From: Bacillus sp. REN10
GTDB lineage: Bacteria; Bacillota; Bacilli; Bacillales; Domibacillaceae
Assembly (NCBI RefSeq): GCF_016820555.1
Contig: NZ_JADHDW010000015.1
Coordinates: forward strand, 1 to 48,483
Length of the DNA stretch: 48,483 nt
Direction: 5' to 3'
This document shows, piece by piece, positions 10,406 to 18,636 of the stretch. Positions within the stretch are counted from its first letter, which is position 1; every line of letters starts with the position of its first letter. The notes beneath the pieces are model-generated. The model was not told where the DNA came from. It ran no database searches and was given only the letters and a program-made list of their open reading frames with translations. The position numbers were made by a program, and so were the translations under genes.

Positions 10406-11797
10406 TTATCCTCCTAGCAGATGATTGCTTGTATAAATTAAAGTGACATGAGGGCTAGTAACTTCAGCCTCATACTTGGACTTCTTTAACCTAGGTACCC
10501 ATAGCACTTCACCGTCACGATCAGTGATAATTGGCCATTGATCTCGTTTGATTTGAGGCACTTTCGCATCAATGAACAAACGATTCAGCTTTTTTGAACC
10601 ATTCATCCCTTTTGGTGAAATTTTGTCTCCTTGCTTTCTCGTTCGTACATACAGCGGTAGCTTAACCGAATCAGGATCAACAAGAAAGCAGTAATCACTA
10701 TGAACGGATGTAGGCGCCTCATCAGCCAGCAACTTAAATTGACCACCAAAAGGCCAAGTGACATGTTCTCCAGCTTGTAATGCAAGCGCATATTCTTGTT
10801 TGCTTTCCTGTTCAAAACTAAACACACATTGGTCATATTCACGACGAACTTTTAACCCGTTAGGAAGGTCTAAACTTCCAGACGACAATCCGCCTTTTAG
10901 CAATCGAAGAATTTGTTGAATATGTATGAAGGAAAATGCTATTTTACCTTTGTAAAGATAGTTTAATATTAGATGAATCGCCCTTCTTTGTAAAGGCAAA
11001 GGCATCTCTACAAACGCATTGATTTGCACTTTTGCACTAGTCCCATTTTTTTTAAACACCTTATGCATTATAGCTTCTGTTAATTCATTTAAAAACTGAT
11101 CATCTTCCTTCATTTCTTCACTGAATCGCTGAAAATGCTCATGGACTTTCGGGTTCTCCTGTTTGAAAAAAGGCAGAAGATGGTGCCGAAAGCGATTCCT
11201 TGTGTAATATAGCTGATCATTGCTCGGATCTTTTCGTGGATCAAGTGCTTTAGCTAGACAGTACTGTTCAATCATTTCTTTCGTTAAACCAAGCATAGGC
11301 CGAATAATTTCTCTCTCCGCAAAGCGACGCCGAACAGGAATTCCTGTTCGCACACTGGCTCCTTTCACTAACTGCATGACAACGGTCTCGATTTGATCAT
11401 CTCCATGATGAGCTAAAGCCAGTTTGTTGGTAGAGAATTTCCGCATCCCCTCCTGAAAAAATTGATAACGGATTTGTCGGGCTGTTTCCTGTAGCCCTGT
11501 TGACTGTATGTCCATGACGGTTGCAACATTCACTTGTTTAGTATAGCAAGGGATAGCATGCTTATAACAGAACTGTTCAACAAACTGTAATTCAGAAAAG
11601 GATTCTTCCCCTCTGAACATATGGTCTAAATGAAGAGCATACACTTCGATACCAAACACATCACGATAACTGGATAAGTAATGCAGAAGCGCTAAAGAAT
11701 CTGGTCCGCCAGACACACCGACAGCTATTTTATCGCCTTTTTCAATTAATTGATGCTGTTTTATAAATCGTTTCATTTGCTCCTCAAATACCAGCAT
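10406..11797 (-). CDS. tilS: tRNA(Ile)-lysidine synthetase
   Basis: Essential enzyme that converts C34 of the CAU-anticodon tRNA-Ile to lysidine, switching its specificity from AUG to AUA. The 463-residue protein has the PP-loop ATPase motif SGGPDS (29-34), the [13 protein letters not shown] region of the N-terminal domain, and the C-terminal TilS domains ([19 protein letters not shown]). The ATG start is preceded by GAGG. It opens the tilS-hpt-ftsH cluster, 84 bp downstream of the yabT-like kinase gene. Confidence 0.96.
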   Translation of the reverse strand: MLVFEEQMKRFIKQHQLIEKGDKIAVGVSGGPDSLALLHYLSSYRDVFGIEVYALHLDHMFRGEESFSELQFVEQFCYKHAIPCYTKQVNVATVMDIQSTGLQETARQIRYQFFQEGMRKFSTNKLALAHHGDDQIETVVMQLVKGASVRTGIPVRRRFAEREIIRPMLGLTKEMIEQYCLAKALDPRKDPSNDQLYYTRNRFRHHLLPFFKQENPKVHEHFQRFSEEMKEDDQFLNELTEAIMHKVFKKNGTSAKVQINAFVEMPLPLQRRAIHLILNYLYKGKIAFSFIHIQQILRLLKGGLSSGSLDLPNGLKVRREYDQCVFSFEQESKQEYALALQAGEHVTWPFGGQFKLLADEAPTSVHSDYCFLVDPDSVKLPLYVRTRKQGDKISPKGMNGSKKLNRLFIDAKVPQIKRDQWPIITDRDGEVLWVPRLKKSKYEAEVTSPHVTLIYTSNHLLGG

Positions 11798-11881
11798 AGT
11801 TTCCTCTTCTCGATCCTTTTATATTTATGACTATACTATCATTTTTATAAAGGAAAAAACAGTTTCAGAAGCTTGTTTTCA

Positions 11882-12853
11882 TTAGAGTAGTTCAAGAAAA
11901 ACATACAAGGCATACAAGAATGTAATGGTGATAATAGCAGCTGCTGCTTTAAAGCGCTGTCTTATCCGCTGCTGCTTTTTTATCGTGCTACGTCCTGCTA
12001 TACGCCCTGCACTTACATTTCTTCTAAGTGGGGGTGAATTTGGGCGAACATTTCCTGGACTTAATGATGCCATCAAATCTTCTCTCATTTGCCATGCCGA
12101 TACATAACGACCTTCTAGAGCTCGAATCAATACAGGCGCATACGGCTCAAATTCCTTCTTCTGCTTGATACGGGAAATGACTCCTTTCACTCCATGTTCA
12201 TCTTTGTTAAAGCGATTCGGATAGATAAGATTCACTGCTACCATAGCAGCTGCAAACACATCATAAGCGGGGTCAGCTGTTCGCGAACCTGCACCCCAAT
12301 ATCCCCTGTCAAAAAACTCGGTATACTCTTTCACTGCTCTTCCTTGCTTTGTCGTCCCACCCACATCAATACAGCGAAGACGAAAAGGCGGTCCAGCAAC
12401 AAGTAAATTATCTGGCTTAATGTCACCAAATATCCATCCTTCTTGATGCAAAGCTTGTAAATTTTCAAGCAGCTGCAAAAGCAGTACGCCAATCCATGAG
12501 GCTCCCTTTTTCTCAATGAAAGAAGATAAAGTCGGCCCCTGAATATACTCCATTACATAAAAAGGGTATGTTTGCCCCCCGGCTTCCCAATCATCTTCAT
12601 CGACCAAATAAGGCCCGAGGGAAGACCCCTGGACCTTATTAAATGCCTTCAGTACGTTGATTTCGGATGTAATTGACAGTTGACTACTTAATTTTAAAGC
12701 TAGTGATCCATCCTTCCCTTTCACTAAAAAGACGGTACCAGTCGCTCCTCGTCCTAACTCACGCTCCACAATATACGTTTGCTTATGCCACTTCCCGCGA
12801 ATCACCGTCCCTCTCGATAAACTAAATTGATTCTTCGAAGTATTCATCATCAT
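11882..12853 (-). CDS. yabT: Membrane-anchored Ser/Thr protein kinase, YabT family
   Basis: Hanks-type kinase. In B. subtilis YabT is a sporulation kinase anchored by a single C-terminal helix and activated by DNA. Numbered from the chosen start, it shows the glycine loop LGRGATGTVFLVK (33-45), Lys54, Glu64, and a catalytic loop FGDIKPDN (142-149). HRD is replaced by FGD, and the DFG position reads IDVGG (162-166). Both are YabT features rather than damage. The C-terminal 20 residues form one membrane helix, and no extracellular sensor domain is present. The longest frame starts at GTG 12907, deep inside yabS. I prefer the ATG triplet at 12853-12845, where the homologous part begins, though the ribosome-binding site is poor. 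It overlaps yabS by about 30 bp. Confidence 0.9.
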   Translation of the reverse strand: MMMNTSKNQFSLSRGTVIRGKWHKQTYIVERELGRGATGTVFLVKGKDGSLALKLSSQLSITSEINVLKAFNKVQGSSLGPYLVDEDDWEAGGQTYPFYVMEYIQGPTLSSFIEKKGASWIGVLLLQLLENLQALHQEGWIFGDIKPDNLLVAGPPFRLRCIDVGGTTKQGRAVKEYTEFFDRGYWGAGSRTADPAYDVFAAAMVAVNLIYPNRFNKDEHGVKGVISRIKQKKEFEPYAPVLIRALEGRYVSAWQMREDLMASLSPGNVRPNSPPLRRNVSAGRIAGRSTIKKQQRIRQRFKAAAAIITITFLYALYVFLELL

Positions 12854-13556
12854 GAGAGAACCAGCCTTTTTGATTCCTTTTTTGCTTAAACTGTGAGATC
12901 GCTTCACGAATAGCCGGACCTGTTGGTGTCAATCCTCCAGTAGACAGCTTAGAAAACAATGAAGTTAATGAGTCTAATTGCGGTGTCCAATCTAAAAGCT
13001 GTTCAACTTCTTTTCTTTTCCCGGGAAATACATACAACGAAAATAAATTGTTTCCCATTCTTGCATTCATACTTAATGAAAGGTCTAATAACGCTTCTTT
13101 CACTGTTGGCAGTTTATCTTGCATACTCGCACTCATATCTACTAAAATTAACACTTCTAAATTAGCCGTTTCCCCTAACTCCTCCACTACTTCCATCACT
13201 TCACCCCGTTTTTCAGGGGGCAAAGACTCTATTTCAACATCACTGCTTAATATTTTCTTTAATTGCTGATTAACAACTCCTTGCAACGTTTGCGTCATTG
13301 CTTGCCGAGTGACCATTTGTACCGTATGAGACAGCTGCGTTTTATACACAATTTGGCTCATCCCACCGCCAGATAGAGCAATATGATCAATTTCTGTCAT
13401 TCCTCTTGGATTTTCTGTTTCACGTCCTACAATGCCAATAACATTGACTGTGATTCCTTGTTCAGCTGCTAATGCAGCCATGGCTACTGGGTCTTCACCA
13501 TGATTCGAACAACCATCTGTCAACAATAATATTTGCTTAATTGTACCTGTTTTCAT
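12822..13556 (-). CDS. yabS: VWA-domain protein YabS
   Basis: A 244-residue cytoplasmic protein with a von Willebrand factor A fold. LLLTDGCSNHGEDP occurs at the N terminus, and a MIDAS motif DMSAS (140-144) with the later TGGLTPTGPAIREA (metal-site Thr) in the C-terminal half. In B. subtilis it lies between spoIIE and yabT and is linked to sporulation; biochemical function is unknown to me. The ATG start has GGAGGGG 6 nt upstream. It overlaps the yabT-like kinase at its 3' end. The pairing of a VWA protein with a kinase and a PP2C phosphatase (spoIIE) upstream suggests a shared phosphorylation theme, which is inference. Confidence 0.92.
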   Translation of the reverse strand: MKTGTIKQILLLTDGCSNHGEDPVAMAALAAEQGITVNVIGIVGRETENPRGMTEIDHIALSGGGMSQIVYKTQLSHTVQMVTRQAMTQTLQGVVNQQLKKILSSDVEIESLPPEKRGEVMEVVEELGETANLEVLILVDMSASMQDKLPTVKEALLDLSLSMNARMGNNLFSLYVFPGKRKEVEQLLDWTPQLDSLTSLFSKLSTGGLTPTGPAIREAISQFKQKRNQKGWFSHDDEYFEESI

Positions 13557-13640
13557 GAAAGTCCCCTCCTACCTGATACGAGTTATTAGTATACTCGCCG
13601 GAAAAAAGAGGAAATATACATCTATACCTTTCATCTCTGC

Positions 13641-16136
13641 TTAAGAGATTTTCTTTTTATTTTTCGAAAAGCTTATATTCATTGGGATAGATGCCCACTT
13701 TGGTAAATTATGAGCTACTTTTGTCACCACTACTGTCATATCATCCTCAATATCTCCCGCCCTTGTTCGAATCACTTCCTCCATTAACAAGTCCGCTACT
13801 AGTTGCGGATCATCCGTCTCTAACTCAGCAATTTTTCTTTTCATCCACATATCGTGATTCTCTACATTTCTTGGCCCTTCAAACACTCCATCGCTCATCA
13901 TAATGATTAAATCACCAGATTTTAACTGTTCACTCACAACATCCACTTCAAACTCCTGAAGAATTCCAATCGGTAAATTACTCGCCTCCACTTTGATAAT
14001 TTTACTGCCTCGCTTAATAAAACTAGGAGTAGATCCAACTTTCAAAAAATTAGCCGCAGCATCTTGCAGATCAATAATCACTAAATCCAGTGTAGAGAAA
14101 ATTTCATCTGTTGTTCGCAATTGCAAAATGGAGTTCACCGATTTGATCGCCAGCTTTTCTTCAATACCTGATTTTAATATTTGCTGCAAAAGGCGCAGCG
14201 TCTCATTGCTTTCATAGTGGGCTCTTTCGCCATTTCCCATCCCATCACTAATCGCTACCGCATACTTTCCTGCTCCTAATTCAATAGTGGAATAACTGTC
14301 TCCCGAAACAAATCCTCCTCCTTTTGCAGCATGAGCAGCACCTGTTTCTATCGCAAATGCCTTAGCGGAACGGAATGTAATTTCACAAACTCCTCCTAGC
14401 CCACCTTCACATTCTTCTTTATGAACGACAACGTTATCTCCTAAAATATCCGACAACATTGGAGCTAATAATTTTTGACATTCCCCATGCTGATTGCTTG
14501 AATAAGGAACCGTCATATCAATATCAACATTGCTTTTTTGTAAGCTATATATATCAATGTGTTCAATTTCTATACCGAATGATTCAATCGCCTCCATAAT
14601 TTGTTCTTCTTGCTGATGATGATTTTCCCTTTCACGCTGAATTTCTTCTGCAAAATCGCTCATCACTTCTGATACTCCCCGCAATTGTTCAGCCACAAGT
14701 TTCCTACTGTCATATACTTGTTTTTTCAGCTTTTGGTTTGCTTGATAATAAGTCAATTGCTGACTGATCGCTTCCTCTACCCTTTTCGGTCGAAAACAAT
14801 GCTTTTCTAAGTCTTTAGCAAGCCTTTGGGAAAGCTTTTCATTTCCATCATCGAGTTCATGTAATACATCAGTCATTAATTGATATGTTTGTTGAAAGTT
14901 AGTTGCCCAGCATTGCTCTTTCTTAAAGCAAGTTTGACATGTTTTTTCGGTCACATGGCTTAAAAACATATCTACCTCCCGCTCTTCACTTTCATCTAAG
15001 CTGTTTACATTAAAATGAGAAAAACTTTTCGATAACGCTTGAAATACTTCAGAAAACTGCTCGACTCGACTAGCGGTCACATCTCGCATTTTCATTAAGT
15101 ACTGCTGCTGTTCTTTCGAATGCTCTGCCGTACCAGGAATGAGCTTGGCCAATTGATTAGTGACTATTTTGGGTGTTAAAAACAAAAACATAATCGCTAC
15201 TAATGATTCATACATCGATGGAGCGAGAGGAATTCCATTTTCACTGTACATACCAGCAAGAAGCGTGGCGGTCAGTAGCCCTACCGATACTCCTAACTTG
15301 CGCCACTCTTTCAGCAATCCTCCTAACAACCCCGCAAAGGCAAGTAAACTCATTTGAAAGAAGCTAGCTACACTAGCTAAACTGAAAATCAAGCCTGTTA
15401 CTACCCCGACCGTTGATCCAACCGCAGCTCCAGAAATGAAAGAGAAAACGAGTACTAAATATCTTGAAAAAATATGTTCAATAGATAAGCCGTACAGGGA
15501 CCAGCCAATCGTTCCTGATGTAATGGAAGCAAGCGTAATAATCAAACTAACTACCTCTTCCATTTTCAAAGATTTTACTCGTTTACTAAGTGCTAAAAAC
15601 GGAATGCTTTGCATAAAAATAAGTGTCAAAACAAAAGCAAGGGAAGCCTCGATGACGCCCATCAATACATCGTACCCACTCAGCACATAATTACTTTGCA
15701 TATACGCTACGCCTAAGTCGACAGCTAACACAGTAAAAAGAACAAGAAATGGAAGGGAAATGGTATCTTGTTTCGTAAAATTCTTAAATAAGCGATGCGC
15801 TACTAAAAAAAATATGATTGTAGCAAAGGAGTAACTAACTTGCTCGATAGATAGAGTAAGAGATCCGGCAAGTATACCAAGAAAGGCTAAAGGAGCAGCC
15901 TCTCTCCTTAACATGAAAGCCGCCGCAAAGAAGGGCAAAGCAAAAGGCGTCAAGTGTGACAGAATAAGTGCCCGACCTAACAAAAATCCAATCAGCAAAA
16001 AGACAAATCCTTTCTCAAGCATCCATTCTTGTAGTTGAAAAATCATTTTTGTTAACCCTTGGAACAGTGCTAATTTCCTTTCCTCTAAATCTACTTGACC
16101 GACTGGCTCTACTATGTCTCTTTCCACTCTCTCCAT
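13641..16136 (-). CDS. spoIIE: Stage II sporulation protein E (SpoIIE), membrane PP2C phosphatase
   Basis: Dephosphorylates SpoIIAA-P to activate sigma-F in the forespore and interacts with FtsZ at the polar septum. It has 831 residues: about ten membrane helices (roughly 45-330), a central regulatory/FtsZ-interacting region with a CxxC-rich segment (CQTCFKKEQCW), and a C-terminal PP2C domain (about 585-831) containing SGDSYS, ISDGMGNG and MMSDGVFEG aspartate motifs. I use ATG 16136: the longer GTG at 16145 overlaps the AGAGG ribosome-binding site. The promoter is of the Spo0A-dependent type with 21-bp spacing. It lies next to yabS and yabT, as in B. subtilis. Confidence 0.98.
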   Translation of the reverse strand: MERVERDIVEPVGQVDLEERKLALFQGLTKMIFQLQEWMLEKGFVFLLIGFLLGRALILSHLTPFALPFFAAAFMLRREAAPLAFLGILAGSLTLSIEQVSYSFATIIFFLVAHRLFKNFTKQDTISLPFLVLFTVLAVDLGVAYMQSNYVLSGYDVLMGVIEASLAFVLTLIFMQSIPFLALSKRVKSLKMEEVVSLIITLASITSGTIGWSLYGLSIEHIFSRYLVLVFSFISGAAVGSTVGVVTGLIFSLASVASFFQMSLLAFAGLLGGLLKEWRKLGVSVGLLTATLLAGMYSENGIPLAPSMYESLVAIMFLFLTPKIVTNQLAKLIPGTAEHSKEQQQYLMKMRDVTASRVEQFSEVFQALSKSFSHFNVNSLDESEEREVDMFLSHVTEKTCQTCFKKEQCWATNFQQTYQLMTDVLHELDDGNEKLSQRLAKDLEKHCFRPKRVEEAISQQLTYYQANQKLKKQVYDSRKLVAEQLRGVSEVMSDFAEEIQRERENHHQQEEQIMEAIESFGIEIEHIDIYSLQKSNVDIDMTVPYSSNQHGECQKLLAPMLSDILGDNVVVHKEECEGGLGGVCEITFRSAKAFAIETGAAHAAKGGGFVSGDSYSTIELGAGKYAVAISDGMGNGERAHYESNETLRLLQQILKSGIEEKLAIKSVNSILQLRTTDEIFSTLDLVIIDLQDAAANFLKVGSTPSFIKRGSKIIKVEASNLPIGILQEFEVDVVSEQLKSGDLIIMMSDGVFEGPRNVENHDMWMKRKIAELETDDPQLVADLLMEEVIRTRAGDIEDDMTVVVTKVAHNLPKWASIPMNISFSKNKKKIS

Positions 16137-16170
16137 AGTTAGCACCTCTATTCGTTTTTCTTTGTTGAAT

Positions 16171-16203
16171 ATTATAAAAAAATATAAGACAAAACTTTGT
16201 CAA
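16171..16203 (-). promoter_or_regulatory. spoIIE promoter, 21-bp spacer, Spo0A-activated type
   Basis: The minus strand has TTGACA (16198-16203) and TATAAT (16171-16176), both perfect sigma-A hexamers, separated by 21 bp instead of 17. This spacing is the hallmark of the Spo0A-P-activated spoIIE and spoIIG promoters in B. subtilis. The -35 overlaps a TGTCAAA sequence on the opposite strand, one base from a Spo0A box. Confidence 0.85.
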
Positions 16204-16229
16204 AATGAGAGACCTATCCTAAAAAAGTG

Positions 16230-16236
16230 TTCGACA
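16230..16236 (-). promoter_or_regulatory. Spo0A box upstream of spoIIE
   Basis: A perfect TGTCGAA on the minus strand lies 27 bp upstream of the spoIIE -35. It fits an activator site for Spo0A-P. It also lies just before the -35 of the divergent tRNA promoter. Confidence 0.75.
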
Positions 16237-16255
16237 ATATACACATGAAAAATCA

Positions 16256-16285
16256 TTGACAATTGATTATGTCATAAAGTATTAT
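16256..16285 (+). promoter_or_regulatory. tRNA-Met/tRNA-Glu promoter (sigma-A)
   Basis: The plus strand reads TTGACA (16256-16261), 18 bp, TATTAT (16280-16285), about 31 bp before the first base of tRNA-Met. It is divergent from the spoIIE promoter. Confidence 0.75.
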
Positions 16286-16315
16286 ATTCATTGTGCTCTA
16301 AGAGTCATTTCGTAT

Positions 16316-16392
16316 AGCGGCGTAGCTCAGCTGGCTAGAGCGTACGGTTCATACCCGTGAGGTCGGGGGTTCGATCCCCTCCGCCGCTACCA
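16316..16392 (+). tRNA. tRNA-Met (CAT), elongator type
   Basis: A complete 77-nt cloverleaf: acceptor AGCGGCG pairs with CGCCGCT, the D-arm is GCTC/GAGC, the anticodon loop is TTCATAC (CAT), the T-arm is GGGG(G)TTCGATCCCC, and CCA is encoded. A paired 1:72 position and the absence of the GGG/CCC anticodon stem argue against the initiator. It lies on the strand opposite to its protein-coding neighbours. Confidence 0.95.
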
Positions 16393-16411
16393 AAATAGCA
16401 AATTGTATAAA

Positions 16412-16483
16412 GGCCCGTTGGTCAAGCGGTTAAGACACCGCCCTTTCACGGCGGTAACACGGGTTCGAATCCCGTACGGGTCA
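16412..16483 (+). tRNA. tRNA-Glu (TTC)
   Basis: A complete cloverleaf: acceptor GGCCCGT pairs with ACGGGTC (one G-U), the anticodon loop is CTTTCAC (TTC), and the T-arm has GGGTTCGAATCCC. The discriminator A is followed by TCG, so CCA is not encoded and must be added after transcription. It lies 19 bp after tRNA-Met, presumably on the same transcript. Confidence 0.95.
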
Positions 16484-16490
16484 TCGGCAC

Positions 16491-16541
16491 AAAAAACCAG
16501 ATGTTTTTGAATCCAAGTGGTTCAAATGCATCTGGTTTTTT
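16491..16541 (+). terminator. tRNA operon terminator
   Basis: A 13-bp stem (AAAAAACCAGATG with CATCTGGTTTTTT) encloses an inner small hairpin and ends in a T run on the plus strand. It begins 8 bp after tRNA-Glu. Confidence 0.85.
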
Positions 16542-16614
16542 ATTTATTTTCACCATCCACACACTTTAAAAATAACATTTTTTATAATTATTTTAACAAA
16601 TACTAACAAAATGT

Positions 16615-16664
16615 AAAAAACTGCTACAAAAGCTTGAACGTCCGAGCTTGTGTAGCAGTTTTTT
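16615..16664. terminator. Bidirectional terminator between yabR and the tRNA genes
   Basis: A 14-bp stem (AAAAAACTGCTACA with TGTAGCAGTTTTTT) with inner AAGCT pairing. A T run follows the stem on both strands. It ends yabR transcription (minus) and can stop read-through from the convergent tRNA operon (plus). Confidence 0.85.
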
Positions 16665-16704
16665 ATGAATTAAAAATATGAAATATCATTTGAATAGGCA
16701 GCAA

Positions 16705-17142
16705 TTAACCGCGTTTCGCGCCTCTTCCTCCACGCCGTGATTCTGTTTGGCGCTTTAAAGATGACAGACGTTCTTCACTATCCTTTAAGAAACGAGCCAT
16801 TTTCTGTTCAAAATTTTCTTTTGGAGGAGTGTGATTTCCTCTTGGTCCTCTAGAACGAAAATCATTATTTTTTGGACGGGAACGATAAGACTGCTGTTGC
16901 TGCGGCTGGTCTTTCGCTTTGCGGATGGACAAACCGATCTTTCCATCACTCTCCACATTAATAACTTTTACTTCTACTTCATCGCCAACTTTTAAGTGAT
17001 CGTTAATATCTTTCACATAATTGTCCGCTACTTCACTAATGTGTACTAATCCAGTTGAGCCTTCTGGCAGTTCAACAAACGCTCCGAATTTAGTGATGCC
17101 TGTCACTTTACCTTGTAACTTGCTGCCTACTTCGATTGACAT
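16705..17142 (-). CDS. yabR: S1 RNA-binding domain protein YabR
   Basis: A 145-residue protein with one S1/OB domain at residues 1-75 (GKVTGITKFGAFVELPEGSTGLVHISEV..., a polynucleotide-phosphorylase-like S1), followed by a low-complexity Gln/Arg/Gly-rich tail. It is expected to bind RNA. Related general stress/ribosome-associated S1 proteins (GSP13 type) exist, but the precise role here is unknown. The ATG has AGGAGG upstream with a long 13-nt spacing. It follows divIC by 83 bp and ends at the bidirectional terminator. Confidence 0.92.
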   Translation of the reverse strand: MSIEVGSKLQGKVTGITKFGAFVELPEGSTGLVHISEVADNYVKDINDHLKVGDEVEVKVINVESDGKIGLSIRKAKDQPQQQQSYRSRPKNNDFRSRGPRGNHTPPKENFEQKMARFLKDSEERLSSLKRQTESRRGGRGAKRG

Positions 17143-17225
17143 AAAAAAATTTTTCCTCCTTAGAAATGATCGAACTTTACATTATATTATATTACGTAAA
17201 AAAAAGGTGTCAATATAACCCCTTC

Positions 17226-17624
17226 TTATTCTCTTGCCTTTTCGCCTTTTTCCTCAGTTTCAGGAATATTAAAAATGATTTCTCCCTCATCTGATAAAAA
17301 ATAGTTCTTTCTGGCAAGCTCCGCAATGTATTCATCGTCATTTAATCTTTCAAGTTCTTCTTCATACTGTTTTTGTTGCTTTTTTAATTCAGCAAGTGTT
17401 GCTTGCGCCTCTTCCTTTTGTTTCTGTTTTTCTTCCAAATGAGTGAATTGAGACATCAGCGTAGACCCCAGTCCCCCAATAATGATGAGTGCTAAAACAG
17501 AAAAAGCAGCAAGCCTTCTATACAGTTTTTTCTTATGCCTTGCTACAAATAGTTCTCTTCTCGTCCAGTTGGAAACAAAAGCGTTTTTCAAGGCGATCAC
17601 CTTTTGTTTATTTAACCCGCTCAT
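17226..17624 (-). CDS. divIC: Cell division protein DivIC (FtsB-like)
   Basis: Bitopic septum protein that works with FtsL and DivIB in activating septal peptidoglycan synthesis. The 132-residue product has a basic cytoplasmic N terminus (RHKKKLYRR), one membrane helix (about 36-54), an extracellular coiled coil (about 58-97) and the conserved C-terminal NDDEYIAELARKNYFLSDEGEIIF motif region. It lies 16 bp after yabQ, as in B. subtilis. Confidence 0.95.
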   Translation of the reverse strand: MSGLNKQKVIALKNAFVSNWTRRELFVARHKKKLYRRLAAFSVLALIIIGGLGSTLMSQFTHLEEKQKQKEEAQATLAELKKQQKQYEEELERLNDDEYIAELARKNYFLSDEGEIIFNIPETEEKGEKARE

Positions 17625-17640
17625 TCTTCTTCCCCCCGGC

Positions 17641-18252
17641 TTATTTATTCCAACGTTTTGATATATTTATTAATTGATTCTTGATCAATAGAAAAACTCC
17701 TGCCACTTTTTTAGTGATGTCACCTATTTGATTTCGAATGCGCAACGGCAATAGCTTCAAAATTAGGCCAACAGGAAATAATATTACCTTACCTATCCAT
17801 AATAATAGGCGGAGACACATTTTGGCAAGAGCCATCACAGCTTTTCCTATCAGACTTATGCATTTCATCGTCCATTTGAACAAAATAATCACTGGCCAAA
17901 TGAATAAAAAGTAAATCGTCTTTTTAATCAAAAAGAATACTTTTGTGAAAAAGGCAATTATCCACTCCAAAATTTTCAAATAAATAAATTTAAATAATGC
18001 CTGATAGGCCGCAAAACCGCAAAGTACAGCTAAAAAAACATACACGCGGATTTCGCCATAGTTAATTTTATATAGGCTGTAAAATAATACACCTGCATAC
18101 AGGCACCAGAAAATAACATCACTAATAAAGCTGATCCAGCGAGAGCGCGTAGGCCTTTGTAAGAAGCGCTGATACGTATCGAGCAGCGCACCAAAAATCA
18201 ATCCCATGACGATCATTGCTATCAGTGTTTCAAATTGGACAGACAGAGTCAT
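17641..18252 (-). CDS. yabQ: Spore cortex biosynthesis protein YabQ
   Basis: Sporulation membrane protein; in B. subtilis YabQ is sigma-E dependent, localises to the forespore outer membrane and is needed for cortex formation. The 203-residue product has about five to six hydrophobic segments (N-terminal helix about 8-24, then pairs near 38-62, 67-90, 93-125 and 135-165) and a basic C-terminal tail. The ATG overlaps the yabP stop as ATGA, so yabP and yabQ are translationally coupled. Recognition is by position and hydrophobic layout more than by motifs. Confidence 0.9.
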   Translation of the reverse strand: MTLSVQFETLIAMIVMGLIFGALLDTYQRFLQRPTRSRWISFISDVIFWCLYAGVLFYSLYKINYGEIRVYVFLAVLCGFAAYQALFKFIYLKILEWIIAFFTKVFFLIKKTIYFLFIWPVIILFKWTMKCISLIGKAVMALAKMCLRLLLWIGKVILFPVGLILKLLPLRIRNQIGDITKKVAGVFLLIKNQLINISKRWNK

Positions 18253-18545
18253 TTGAATAACTTACTAAATAAGCCTTTTGATTTGTCGCCCGCTGAATGA
18301 TCAGAATAAATGAAGCTGAAAATGGTGCCTTTAATAGCGACCAGTCCTTTATCTACATCTAGATTCTTCATCTGCAAGTTTTGACCTTTAATTGATAGGT
18401 CGCCCATTACCGTTGTCAATAAAAACTCTTCACTATCAAAACTCTCTACTTGCTTGACTCCGGTAATTTCCAATAGCTTTCTGCCTTTCATTACTACATC
18501 ATGTTCCGCTGTACCTTTATCATGAAAATCATATAATTGATTCAT
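18249..18545 (-). CDS. yabP: Sporulation protein YabP
   Basis: A 98-residue YabP/YqfC-family protein required for cortex assembly in B. subtilis. The sequence carries the family core RKLLEITGVKQVESFDSEEF and GQNLQMKNLDVDKGLVAIKG and ends in a basic KGLFSKLFK. I use ATG 18545: the 13 extra residues of the longest frame include the purine-rich ribosome-binding region (AGGGGGAG), and MNQLYDF matches the usual N terminus. It lies about 90 bp downstream of rqcP and is coupled to yabQ. Confidence 0.93.
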   Translation of the reverse strand: MNQLYDFHDKGTAEHDVVMKGRKLLEITGVKQVESFDSEEFLLTTVMGDLSIKGQNLQMKNLDVDKGLVAIKGTIFSFIYSDHSAGDKSKGLFSKLFK

Positions 18546-18636
18546 CCTTCTCCCCCTCATCGTGGAAAGTACAAGCTTTGCCACTAAATGTATGCAGAAG
18601 GAAGCGGAACTATGTAATAAAGATTAAGAAGCATGG

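Noticed and set aside
11826-11880. Terminator between yabT and tilS
   Set aside because: AAAACA/TGTTTT with a T run is suggestive, but the inner pairing is poor and the stem short; support is too weak to list.
13624-13645. ATCTCT/AGAGAT hairpin at the end of spoIIE as a terminator
   Set aside because: No T run follows on the minus strand, so read-through into yabS seems more likely.
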